Positions 8,316-17,719 of a DNA stretch of 64,000 nt are shown piece after piece. Within the stretch, counting starts at the first letter, position 1. Each line of letters opens with the position of its first letter. A program made the position numbers and the translations under genes. This stretch comes from Paenibacillus lycopersici (GTDB lineage Bacteria; Bacillota; Bacilli; Paenibacillales; Paenibacillaceae), in contig NZ_CP048209.1 of assembly GCF_010119935.1 (NCBI RefSeq), positions 4,529,001-4,593,000 on the forward strand. The letters run 5' to 3'. The notes under the pieces were generated by a model. The model ran no database searches. It had not been told where the DNA came from and was given only the letters and a program-made list of their open reading frames with translations.

Positions 8316-8390
8316 GTGCGGTTGGAACGATTGGATGATGTTCGCTGCCGGCGTGATTCAAGCCGGGCTTTGAACTTCGTTCAAGGCATG

Positions 8391-8423
8391 AAAAAAAAGC
8401 CGGCAGCGCTGCGCGCTGCCGGC
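8391..8423 (-). terminator. Terminator of the spoIID-like-queA-tgt-yajC operon
   Basis: On the minus strand GCCGGCAGCG and CGCTGCCGGC form a GC-rich hairpin followed by eight T, starting 11 bp after the yajC stop. Confidence 0.9.
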
Positions 8424-8433
8424 TTCCGTACCG

Positions 8434-8766
8434 TTAACTCTTAATATTCTCCGCTTGCTCTTCCTTCACCGCTGCCGGTGCAGGCGCTGCCGCCGGAATG
8501 GCCGCGTTCGAGGAGACCACCGTGTTGATCGCGCTGCGATCGAACGTAATCTTCATCGTATCGTTGACGCGAAGCACGACGATGTCGTCGGTAAGCTCCA
8601 CGATCGTTCCGTGCATGCCGCCGATCGTGACGATCTTGTCGCCCTTCTTGATCGCGCTCAGCATGCTGTTGCGCTGCTTCGATTTCCGCTGCTGGGGACG
8701 AATCAGCAGAAAATAAAATACCGCGAACATCAGAATGAACGGAATTAAGGATGCTGCTCCTGACAT
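8434..8766 (-). CDS. yajC: Preprotein translocase subunit YajC
   Basis: YajC is a small single-pass accessory of the SecDF translocase complex. The 110-aa protein has an N-terminal helix ending in FLLIRPQQRKSKQR, then a compact domain with GDKIVTIGGMHGTIVEL, both typical. The C terminus is extended by an Ala/Pro-rich tail and a Glu-rich end. It is the last gene of the operon with tgt and queA, the same grouping as in many bacteria. Confidence 0.95.
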   Translation of the reverse strand: MSGAASLIPFILMFAVFYFLLIRPQQRKSKQRNSMLSAIKKGDKIVTIGGMHGTIVELTDDIVVLRVNDTMKITFDRSAINTVVSSNAAIPAAAPAPAAVKEEQAENIKS

Positions 8767-8828
8767 TTCATTTCACCCCTTTCTCTGGATGCACGGGCGC
8801 GCGGTTCCGCTTCGGCGGAACGGCGAGC

Positions 8829-11035
<2,207 letters not shown>

Positions 11036-11043
11036 GGTTTATG

Positions 11044-13215
11044 TCATTCCTTAACGATCTTCGCGTCTTTGTAGTAGTATTGCATAATATATTTGTAGTC
11101 ATACCCAAGGTTTGCCAAGCCGCGCGCGCCGTACTGGGACAGCCCGACGCCGTGGCCGTTGCCCGACCCGACGAAACGGAACTCGGGGTCCTTCGTCGCT
11201 GCCCGCACCTGTCCGCCGCCGTTCAGGATGAAATAATTGGACGCCTTGAGCTCCTGCTTCTGCCCATCGGCGCCGATGACGTACATCGCGCCGCCGTCGG
11301 CTGGCCGCTCGCTCGTCGCGCTGCCGGATCCGGCAATCGTCACCCTGGCCGTCTCGTCGATCGTGAACAGCGTGCTCGGCAAGCCGCCGAACGCCGACCG
11401 GAAGGCATCCGGCGTTTTGACGCTGATCGGCTGGCCGTTGGCCTCGATTTCGGTCGGCCGGCCGGAAGGGCCCTGCTTGCTGATCTCAAGCGTCTTGATC
11501 GGACCGCCGATCGCCTTGCTCAGCTTGCCTTGCGTCAGCTTAAGCAGCTCCGCAGCGGAGTACGTTCCCCGTACCCAAGACATTTCGTTCGACTGGGTCA
11601 CCTTCTCCAGCTGCACGACGAGCGCGCCCTTCCCTACGGTAGCGACGACCTCCGTGCTGTCCTGCGCCAGCGGGATGGCGCGGACTTTCGTGCTGTCGCC
11701 CTTCACGCGAAGGACGGCTTGTCCGCCGGCCGACTTCTGCCCGGTATCCTCCACCAGATCCTCGCGGATATAACCGACCTGATTGTTCGCCAGCACGACG
11801 CGGTACCATTTGAACAGACCGTTCTCGGACGAAGAGTCCGGGCTTTGCACGCTCTTCAAGTAATCGACGCTGCTGCCCCAGATTTCCTGGGCATCCGCGG
11901 TGAACCCGCCAGCGCTCGAAGAGAAGACGGTGTTGATGACCTTCCCGCCGTACATGGCGACTTCCCCCTTCGTCGCGTCGACCGCCGCGGTTGAGGCCGG
12001 CTTCTCCGAGCCGATGCCGCCGTAAGCCTGGCTGAGCGTCGTATCCACGACATGCGCGATTTGGAACCCGAACCCCTGGTACAGGGCATAGGAACGCGCG
12101 GCGACCGCCTGCGCCTTCAACGCTTCGGCCGGCCACGAGGCCGGCATCTCCGCGCCGACGACGGCGTACACGTATTGCTCGAACGGCACTTCATTGATGA
12201 CGGCCATCTTATTGTTCAGGCCGCTCACCTCGAACGAACCGCGGTAGCTGCGATTGTACCGTTCGGCCAGCTTGACCCCGGACGCGTCCTTCGTCTCGAC
12301 CCACACCTTCGTGCCCGCGACCGGGACGGAGTAAAGCGGAACGGGCGGCTTGGATGCCGATTCCGCCGTCGTATAATCGTCGCGGATAAGGATGTACGAC
12401 GATTTCGCATCCGTCTGGCTAAGCGTCAAGCCCGCATCCGCCTGCTGGGCGACCGCTTTGACCGCGCCTAGGGCGGCCGCATCGCTCTCGGCGCCTATGA
12501 GCACCGTATAGGCGCCGGCCGCCGTGCCGCTCTGTTTCATCGCCGCATAGGCTTCAATGCCTGCCGCCGACAGCTTCTGCGCCGCCGCCGACGCTTCGCC
12601 TTGCGAGGTGAACTTGAGCCCCGTTTCCAAATGCAACGGCCCGATTATACCGGCCTTCGCCGACTTCCCGGCTATGCCCGCGATCGTGGCGTCCTTCATC
12701 CATTTGTCGCCCGCCGCGCCGGCATCTCCGGCCGTCGCGTACGAGCCTTCCGATATCTGGTACGTTTTGCCGCCCGAGGCGGTTACGGCCGTCATCATGC
12801 CCGAGGCGCCAAGCGCCTTCAACCGTTTCAAGGCGTTCAGCGCCTTCATGTAATCGGCCGTTTCGAACAGCAGCGGACTATAGTTATCCATCGCGAAGCG
12901 AATCGTGTCGCCGGCGCCGGTCGCGAACAGCGGCACGACGCCGGACGGCAGCCGGACGCCGACTTTCAGCGATCCTGCCGAGCTGAACGATGCGGTCGCC
13001 GTGTTCAGACTGTAATTGCTCGTATTCATGAAAATGCCGACCCGGATCGTATCCAGCGTCGGAACGGCCGCTCCCTCGGTCGGGCGGGAGTTCCATACGG
13101 ACAGGGCGATTATGCCTGCCGCCATGACCGCAATCGTTCGTTTCGCCTTCGGCATTGCGAGCAGCCGCAAGGCCGATCCGTTGTCCCCGTCGTTATGAGC
13201 GTTTACGCCATTCAC
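11044..13215 (-). CDS. SpoIID/LytB domain protein with SPOR-like N-terminal region
   Basis: SpoIID-type proteins are lytic transglycosylases that act on peptidoglycan, in B. subtilis during engulfment. The 723-aa protein starts with GTG 13215, nine bases behind GAGGAGG. A signal-anchor helix (about residues 27-45) is followed by two SPOR-like segments near residues 195-280. The SpoIID core then has NEVPFEQYVYAVVGAEMP at about residue 345 (the Glu of AEMP corresponds to the catalytic one), AYGGIGSEKPASTAAV and the terminal HGVGLSQYGARGLA. A roughly 200-residue insert with SH3-like WYRVVLANNQVGYI lies inside the core. It is much longer than classical SpoIID (about 340 aa), so it is a paralogue in a queA-tgt operon rather than spoIID itself. 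Confidence 0.85.
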   Translation of the reverse strand: MNGVNAHNDGDNGSALRLLAMPKAKRTIAVMAAGIIALSVWNSRPTEGAAVPTLDTIRVGIFMNTSNYSLNTATASFSSAGSLKVGVRLPSGVVPLFATGAGDTIRFAMDNYSPLLFETADYMKALNALKRLKALGASGMMTAVTASGGKTYQISEGSYATAGDAGAAGDKWMKDATIAGIAGKSAKAGIIGPLHLETGLKFTSQGEASAAAQKLSAAGIEAYAAMKQSGTAAGAYTVLIGAESDAAALGAVKAVAQQADAGLTLSQTDAKSSYILIRDDYTTAESASKPPVPLYSVPVAGTKVWVETKDASGVKLAERYNRSYRGSFEVSGLNNKMAVINEVPFEQYVYAVVGAEMPASWPAEALKAQAVAARSYALYQGFGFQIAHVVDTTLSQAYGGIGSEKPASTAAVDATKGEVAMYGGKVINTVFSSSAGGFTADAQEIWGSSVDYLKSVQSPDSSSENGLFKWYRVVLANNQVGYIREDLVEDTGQKSAGGQAVLRVKGDSTKVRAIPLAQDSTEVVATVGKGALVVQLEKVTQSNEMSWVRGTYSAAELLKLTQGKLSKAIGGPIKTLEISKQGPSGRPTEIEANGQPISVKTPDAFRSAFGGLPSTLFTIDETARVTIAGSGSATSERPADGGAMYVIGADGQKQELKASNYFILNGGGQVRAATKDPEFRFVGSGNGHGVGLSQYGARGLANLGYDYKYIMQYYYKDAKIVKE

Positions 13216-13231
13216 GGCTCTTGTCCTCCTC

Positions 13232-13292
13232 AAAGTTTTGCAGAGCAAAACTTTCTTCGTAAGCATAGGCTCGGTTCTGCGAAGCAGAACTT
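13232..13292. repeat. Two hairpin repeats next to the spoIID-like start
   Basis: AGTTTTGCagaGCAAAACT (13234-13252) and the diverged copy GGTTCTGCgaaGCAGAACT (13273-13291) are 39 bp apart and belong to the same family as the four copies at 13714-13867. The first palindrome ends only a few bases from the GAGGAGG of the spoIID-like gene, so it could influence its translation. Confidence 0.75.
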
Positions 13293-13453
13293 CAGATTGT
13301 TGAGAAATATACGCTGCTTCGAGCAGGCTCGTAGCCTTAGAGCACGAACAGTTCCTGTTGCCGCTTCGCCAGCGCGGCATGGACTGCCGGTACCGTTTCG
13401 AACCAGCGGGCTTCATGACGGCTGGTTCACGGTACGTCCGTTGATGCAAGGAA

Positions 13454-13636
13454 GCGGACAGGAGATCCCTTATTCGCTTCTTTATCACGTTTTTCCGTGC
13501 GCTCGCGGACAGGAGATCCGTTATATCGGCTGCAATTAGCAAGTTGGCGATGTCATTTGGGGACATTAACGGATCCTCTGTCCGCTTGCTGCCCCAAAAA
13601 GACCGATTTCTCCCAAATAACTTATCCTCTGTCCGC
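13454..13636. repeat. Four-unit > > < < intergenic repeat element, copy 1
   Basis: Two forward units (GCGGACAGGAGATCC at 13454 and 13505) and two inverted units (13565-13585 and 13616-13636, ending GGATCCTCTGTCCGC and TATCCTCTGTCCGC) are each spaced 51 bp, making an imperfect palindrome of about 183 bp. The stretch between units has a conserved TTTTT. The same layout recurs at 58985-59164. This element and the hairpin repeats fill the 653-bp gap between the spoIID-like gene and the DCC gene; I see no gene there. Confidence 0.75.
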
Positions 13637-13713
13637 TAGTCTTCGAGGGGGATCCTTTTCTTACCACACATGCGCATGCGGCGTATGCGGCGTCGAACTT
13701 TCTCGACAGCTTT

Positions 13714-13867
13714 CAGTTTTGCGCAGCAAAACTTTCTTCGTAAGCACTCGCTCAGTTTTGCGCAGCAAAACTACTTCGTAAGCACTCGCTCAGTTTTGCA
13801 AAGCACAACTATTTCGTAAGCACTCGCTCAGTTTTGCGAAGCAAAACTACTTCGCAAGCATCTACTC
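13714..13867. repeat. Four tandem 38-bp hairpin repeats
   Basis: Copies begin at 13714, 13753, 13791 and 13829 (periods 39, 38, 38). Each has the palindrome AGTTTTGC-NNN-GCAAAACT followed by a tail like ACTTCGTAAGCACTCGC. The last copy ends just past the stop of the DCC-family gene. It is not a CRISPR: there are no variable spacers between the repeats. Confidence 0.85.
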
Positions 13868-13868
13868 G

Positions 13869-14315
13869 TTAATCTTTCTTCGGCAGGGCGCAAGCGCCAT
13901 CATGGCAGCCCTCATCCGCCTTGCCGAACCATTCGTACCGCCTTCCGGCGATAAACCGGTACATGAAATCGGCCGCGCCGCGCAGCCCGGGGACACGGTA
14001 CAACGGCGCTAGCCAGCGTAGTCCTCGGACCGTTCTCAATATGCGCACAACGCCGGCAGCCCCGGCATGCACGGTGCCATCCATCTCTACGACATGCATT
14101 TTCGTCAAAAGCTGTTCTTCGGTTACAGCTGAAAGCTCGGGGATCGTCTCATACGTATCCTCGAGCGATTGAACGGGAATGAACCGCAGTATCGCGGTCG
14201 ATTGCAGCTCTTTCAACCGACGGACGCTGGCCAAACATAAATTGCACGTACCGTCGTAAAGCACAATCAGCTTCTCTCGCCTCTCTTCTTCAGCTTGTTT
14301 CCTTCTAGAGCCCAT
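13869..14315 (-). CDS. Thiol-disulfide oxidoreductase DCC family protein (DUF393)
   Basis: The 148-aa protein has YDGTCNLCLASVRRL at residues 20-34, the DxxCxxC motif that gives the DCC family its name, followed by a thioredoxin-like fold (RFIPVQS, then VVEMDGTVHAGAAGVVRIL). It is predicted to be a cytoplasmic thiol-disulfide oxidoreductase of unknown partner. The C terminus adds ECGCHDGAC-like Cys residues (GCHDGACAL). Its ATG overlaps the ruvB stop by one base (TAATG), so it is translated with ruvB. Confidence 0.85.
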   Translation of the reverse strand: MGSRRKQAEEERREKLIVLYDGTCNLCLASVRRLKELQSTAILRFIPVQSLEDTYETIPELSAVTEEQLLTKMHVVEMDGTVHAGAAGVVRILRTVRGLRWLAPLYRVPGLRGAADFMYRFIAGRRYEWFGKADEGCHDGACALPKKD

Positions 14316-15370
14316 TAGACGAAGCCGCCTCCTTCTTCCTTCAATTCTCCCGCATCCGCCGATGCGGCGTTATCTTGAGGCACGGGCAGTCCCAAATGAC
14401 GATAAGCCAAAGGCGTCACCATCCGCCCGCGCGGCGTGCGCTGCAGGAAGCCGATCTGCATCAGGTACGGCTCGTAGACGTCCTCGATCGTCTGGCCTTC
14501 CTCGCCGATCGTCGCAGCGATCGTATCCAAGCCGACGGGACCTCCGCGATAGATCGTGATCATCGCCCTCAGCATCTTATGGTCGATGCTGTCGAGCCCG
14601 AGCGGATCGACCTGGATCAGCCCGAGCGCCGAGCGCGCCAGCTCATGCGTCACGATACCGTCATTGCGCACCTGCGCGAAGTCGCGCACCCGCTTCAGCA
14701 GCCGGTTCGCGATCCGCGGCGTCCCCCGGGAACGCATGGCGATTTCCTGCGCCGCTTCCCCGATGACGCTGACGCCGAGAATTTCCGACGCGCGCGATAC
14801 GATGAACGACAGCTCGTCGACCGTATAGAACTCGAGCCGGCTGACGACGCCGAAGCGGTCGCGCAGCGGGGCGGACAACAAGCCGGCCCGCGTCGTCGCG
14901 CCGATCAGCGTGAACGGCGGCAGCTCCAGGCGGACGGAACGCGCGCTCGGACCTTTGCCGATCATGATATCCAGCGCGAAGTCTTCCATCGCCGGATAGA
15001 GCACTTCCTCCACCGACCGGTTAAGCCGGTGAATCTCGTCGATGAACAGGACGTCGCCCTCCTGCAGATTCGTCAGCAGCGCGGCCAGATCGCCGGGCCG
15101 TTCGATCGCCGGGCCGCTCGTCGTGCGCAAGCTGACGCCGAGCTCGTTGGCGATGATGTTGGACAAGGTCGTCTTGCCAAGGCCCGGCGGGCCGTACAGC
15201 AGTACATGATCCAGCGCCTCTTTGCGCAGCTTCGCCGCTTCGATGAACACCTTCAGATTGTCTTTCACTTGCGACTGGCCGATATATTCGGACAAATAGC
15301 GGGGACGCAAACTCAGCTCCACCGCTTGATCTTCCATCATGAGGTTGGCGGAAATTATCCTCTCGTCCAT
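14315..15370 (-). CDS. ruvB: Holliday junction branch migration ATPase RuvB
   Basis: RuvB is the hexameric AAA+ motor that drives branch migration on RuvA-bound junctions. The 351-aa protein has Walker [12 protein letters not shown], Walker B DEIHRL, sensor 1 IGATTRAG, the arginine-finger region LRDRFG, and the C-terminal winged helix with [16 protein letters not shown] precedes ATG 15370. It lies 135 bp downstream of ruvA, with a possible promoter in that gap, so it may be expressed both with ruvCA and separately. Confidence 0.97.
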   Translation of the reverse strand: MDERIISANLMMEDQAVELSLRPRYLSEYIGQSQVKDNLKVFIEAAKLRKEALDHVLLYGPPGLGKTTLSNIIANELGVSLRTTSGPAIERPGDLAALLTNLQEGDVLFIDEIHRLNRSVEEVLYPAMEDFALDIMIGKGPSARSVRLELPPFTLIGATTRAGLLSAPLRDRFGVVSRLEFYTVDELSFIVSRASEILGVSVIGEAAQEIAMRSRGTPRIANRLLKRVRDFAQVRNDGIVTHELARSALGLIQVDPLGLDSIDHKMLRAMITIYRGGPVGLDTIAATIGEEGQTIEDVYEPYLMQIGFLQRTPRGRMVTPLAYRHLGLPVPQDNAASADAGELKEEGGGFV

Positions 15371-15439
15371 TCACGCTTGCCCCTCTCCACTCAACTTGCC
15401 AAGTACGATTGCTTAACCATAGAATCATGCTGCAGTTTC

Positions 15440-15445
15440 ATTATA
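15440..15445 (-). promoter_or_regulatory. Possible -10 box of a ruvB promoter
   Basis: TATAAT on the minus strand in the 135-bp ruvA-ruvB gap, about 70 bp before ruvB. No good -35 box lies 17 bp upstream, so this is tentative. Confidence 0.35.
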
Positions 15446-15505
15446 CTAAATTCGGTTATGAATAATTGCATGAACATCAAACTTGCTTCGGCCTTATACC
15501 GTTGC

Positions 15506-16138
15506 CTACCCTTTGAACAGCTGCTGCAGCGCCCGCTTCATGAGCGCATCCACCGTTTCATTCGGCATATCCGTCTGTTTCATGCTCTGCCATGCACGAT
15601 CGAGCTCGGCCGCCGTGTACCCGAGCGCCATCAGCGCTTCGCGCGCCTCGCGCCAGTTCTTCCCGCCTTCCGCTTCCGCGCTGCCCGATCCGGCGTCTTC
15701 GAGATCGACGCCCGCGGCGGCAAAGCTGAAGCCGCCCGGAATCGCGTCGAGCTTATCCTTCAAATCCAGCACCATCCGCTGCGCCGTCTTCCTGCCGATG
15801 CCCGGCAGCTTCGTCAGGAACGTCAGATTCTCCTGCTGGATCGCCGCGGCGATCGTCTCCGGCTTGCCGCCGGCCAGAATGCCAAGCGCGACCCGAGGTC
15901 CAATGCCGGAGACATCCAGCAGCTTGCGGAACATCGCCTGCTCGTCGCGGCTCGCGAACCCGTAGAGCAGCGCCGCGTCTTCGCGGACGTGATGGTGCGT
16001 ATAGATCGTGACGACATCGTCGCTCTTCGCGAACGCGTACGGGTTCGGCGTGAAGATTCGATAGCCGATATCGCGGACGTCCACGACCACGAATTCCGTA
16101 TCCAGGTGCACGACCCGGCCTCTTACATAATCGATCAA
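15506..16138 (-). CDS. ruvA: Holliday junction DNA helicase subunit RuvA
   Basis: RuvA binds four-way junctions as a tetramer and loads RuvB. The 210-aa protein has the N-terminal OB fold (MIDYVRGRVVHLD), the two helix-hairpin-helix motifs (LLDVSGIGPRVALGIL and LTKLPGIGRKTAQRMVLDLK) and the C-terminal RuvB-binding domain (EALMALGYTAAELDRA). It overlaps ruvC by 4 bp (ATGA). Confidence 0.97.
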   Translation of the reverse strand: MIDYVRGRVVHLDTEFVVVDVRDIGYRIFTPNPYAFAKSDDVVTIYTHHHVREDAALLYGFASRDEQAMFRKLLDVSGIGPRVALGILAGGKPETIAAAIQQENLTFLTKLPGIGRKTAQRMVLDLKDKLDAIPGGFSFAAAGVDLEDAGSGSAEAEGGKNWREAREALMALGYTAAELDRAWQSMKQTDMPNETVDALMKRALQQLFKG

Positions 16139-16638
16139 GAGCGGTTCACCTCGTTAATTTTGTTCGCCAGCACCGCCGAGTGCGCATGGCAAATGGCTAC
16201 CGCAAGCGCATCCGCGACATCGTCCGGCTTCGGGATGGCGCTCAGCTTCAGGAACATCCGCACCATCTCCTGCACTTGCCGCTTCTCCGCTTTGCCGTAG
16301 CCGACGACGGCTTGTTTGACTTGAAGCGGCGTGTACTCCGAGACCGGAAGGCCTCGCTGCGCCGCCGCCAGGATCACGACGCCGCGCGCTTGACCGACCG
16401 AGAACGCCGTCGTGACGTTGCGGTTGAAGAACAGCTTCTCCACGGCGACCGTATCCGGCTTGTAACGGTCCATCAGCGCGCAGGCCGAATCGTACACTTG
16501 CTTCAGGCGTTCTTCCGGCGCCGTCTTGGCTTCCGTCGTAATGCAGCCGTATTGCACGGGAACGAGCTTGCTCCCGATTTTGTCGATGAATCCGAAGCCT
16601 ACGATAGCGATTCCCGGATCAATGCCTAATACTCGCAA
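16135..16638 (-). CDS. ruvC: Crossover junction endodeoxyribonuclease RuvC
   Basis: RuvC resolves Holliday junctions by symmetric nicking. The 167-aa protein shows the four catalytic acidic positions: Asp in RVLGIDPG, Glu in VEKLFF, and two Asp in KPDDVADALAVAICH. I start it at TTG 16638, ten bases behind AAGGAG, which gives the canonical N terminus MRVLGIDPG; the frame is open to 16689. B. subtilis lacks RuvC and uses RecU, so the ruvCAB arrangement helps place the organism in the Paenibacillaceae. Confidence 0.95.
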   Translation of the reverse strand: MRVLGIDPGIAIVGFGFIDKIGSKLVPVQYGCITTEAKTAPEERLKQVYDSACALMDRYKPDTVAVEKLFFNRNVTTAFSVGQARGVVILAAAQRGLPVSEYTPLQVKQAVVGYGKAEKRQVQEMVRMFLKLSAIPKPDDVADALAVAICHAHSAVLANKINEVNRS

Positions 16639-16768
16639 ACCTGCTTCTCTCCTTACGCCGATCGTATGATTTGTCCGGACACTGCACAATCTTATGCATC
16701 AAAAGGAACAGAAATCATGCCTTGCTTGCGCGTGCGCCGTTCAGTTCAAAAAAAAACGGCTTCCCCCC

Positions 16769-16797
16769 ATTATATCAAATGATGGTACGGATGAGAA
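16769..16797 (-). promoter_or_regulatory. Sigma-A promoter of ruvCAB
   Basis: TTCTCA (16792-16797), 17 bp and TATAAT (16769-16774) on the minus strand. The leader of about 125 nt contains a GCCGTT/AACGGC hairpin around a run of nine T. Confidence 0.6.
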
Positions 16798-16843
16798 CAA
16801 GCGTTTCTTCTTCTGCCCCTGGAGCCGTTCCGGACAGCACGAA

Positions 16844-16868
16844 AGGCGGCTGCCCCCGGCAGCCGCCT
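16844..16868 (-). terminator. Hairpin after bofC
   Basis: AGGCGGCTG and CAGCCGCCT form a stem downstream of the bofC stop; on the minus strand it is followed by only TTTCGT, so it is a weak but plausible terminator. Confidence 0.55.
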
Positions 16869-16895
16869 AATCCGTGGTCGCTATTGCGAGCCGAG

Positions 16896-17573
16896 CTAGA
16901 ACGTGCGCTTCATCACTTTCTCCGTTCGTTCCACCGCGTAATCGCCGAATGACGACAATACGCTGTTGAATGCATCTTTATCCGTCACGCGGATCCCTTT
17001 GACCAGCTCGTCGATCCGGTCTTTCGGCAGGCTGCTCTCCATGTAATTCACGTCCAGCTGGAAGAACGTCCGCATCACTTTCTCTTTCTTCGGCTCGCCG
17101 TCAAACAGCGATAGCCGGCCCAGCTTGTCTATTCCGAAGTAAGCGCTCCGCTTGCACGACTCCGACAAATCGTCGATTCGCTGCTCCATGACGACCGCAC
17201 CCTGCTCGTCGAGCAGCGCCGTCCATTCCGGATGCTGCTTCATCATGCGAATCGTCTCCGAAGAGCTCAGCACGCCGATCGTTTCCGACTCGGAACCGCA
17301 AATATAGACCCGCCGGATTTTGACGGTTATTTTCGCCCGCATGTCGGATAGCGTCGCAATGACGCTGCGGCTGCCGTCTTCCGGCGGCTGCGTTTGCGCC
17401 GGCGCCTCAGCTTCGTCTCCATGGATCGGTGCTGCGTCTATACGGCCTTCCGTATGGAAAGCCGCCGACAGCAGCGCTGCCGACACGAGCAGCCCGGAAG
17501 CCAACTGCCATATCGGCCGTTTACTTCGTCTTAGTTTCTGCTTGACTTTCCGCCAGAGGTTGAATGTAATCAT
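16896..17573 (-). CDS. bofC: BofC-like forespore regulator of intercompartmental signalling
   Basis: BofC is made in the forespore and exported to the intermembrane space, where it restrains SpoIVB and so delays activation of pro-sigma-K by SpoIVFB. The 225-aa protein has one N-terminal membrane segment (residues about 22-42), an acidic/Pro linker, a first domain with IRRVYICGSESETIGVLSS, and the BofC C-terminal domain with RSAYFGIDKLGRLSLFDG. GGGGGG lies before ATG 17573. The location next to ruv genes matches B. subtilis, and a near-consensus sigma-G promoter (17604-17633) agrees with its forespore role. SpoIVFA and SpoIVFB, its pathway partners, are also in this window. Confidence 0.88.
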   Translation of the reverse strand: MITFNLWRKVKQKLRRSKRPIWQLASGLLVSAALLSAAFHTEGRIDAAPIHGDEAEAPAQTQPPEDGSRSVIATLSDMRAKITVKIRRVYICGSESETIGVLSSSETIRMMKQHPEWTALLDEQGAVVMEQRIDDLSESCKRSAYFGIDKLGRLSLFDGEPKKEKVMRTFFQLDVNYMESSLPKDRIDELVKGIRVTDKDAFNSVLSSFGDYAVERTEKVMKRTF

Positions 17574-17603
17574 GATGGGTTCCCCCCATTTGCCTTTTTT
17601 GTT

Positions 17604-17633
17604 AGTTTGTCAACCCGATTGGCGAAATATGCA
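17604..17633 (-). promoter_or_regulatory. Sigma-G promoter of bofC
   Basis: On the minus strand GCATA (17629-17633), exactly 18 bp, then CAAACTA (17604-17610): a full -35 match and 6 of 7 at -10 to the forespore sigma-G consensus (GMATR, 18 bp, CATHMTA), about 30 bp before the start. B. subtilis bofC is known to be sigma-G dependent. Confidence 0.7.
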
Positions 17634-17652
17634 TAGACCGGCGCGCATAACG

Positions 17653-17688
17653 AAAACCCCGCACGGACATCGGTGGATGCGTGCGGGG
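17653..17688 (-). terminator. Terminator of the SafA/ExsA-like gene
   Basis: CCCCGCACG and CGTGCGGGG form a 9-bp stem followed on the minus strand by TTTTCG. Confidence 0.75.
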
Positions 17689-17719
17689 CTCGGTATGCGA
17701 ATCAAGTTACCGAAGGACG

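Noticed and set aside
13714-13867. CRISPR array
   Set aside because: Repeats are directly tandem with no variable spacers, and no cas genes are present.
14375-16300. Plus-strand open frame of 641 codons across ruvB, ruvA and ruvC
   Set aside because: It spans three well-supported genes on the other strand and has no family features.
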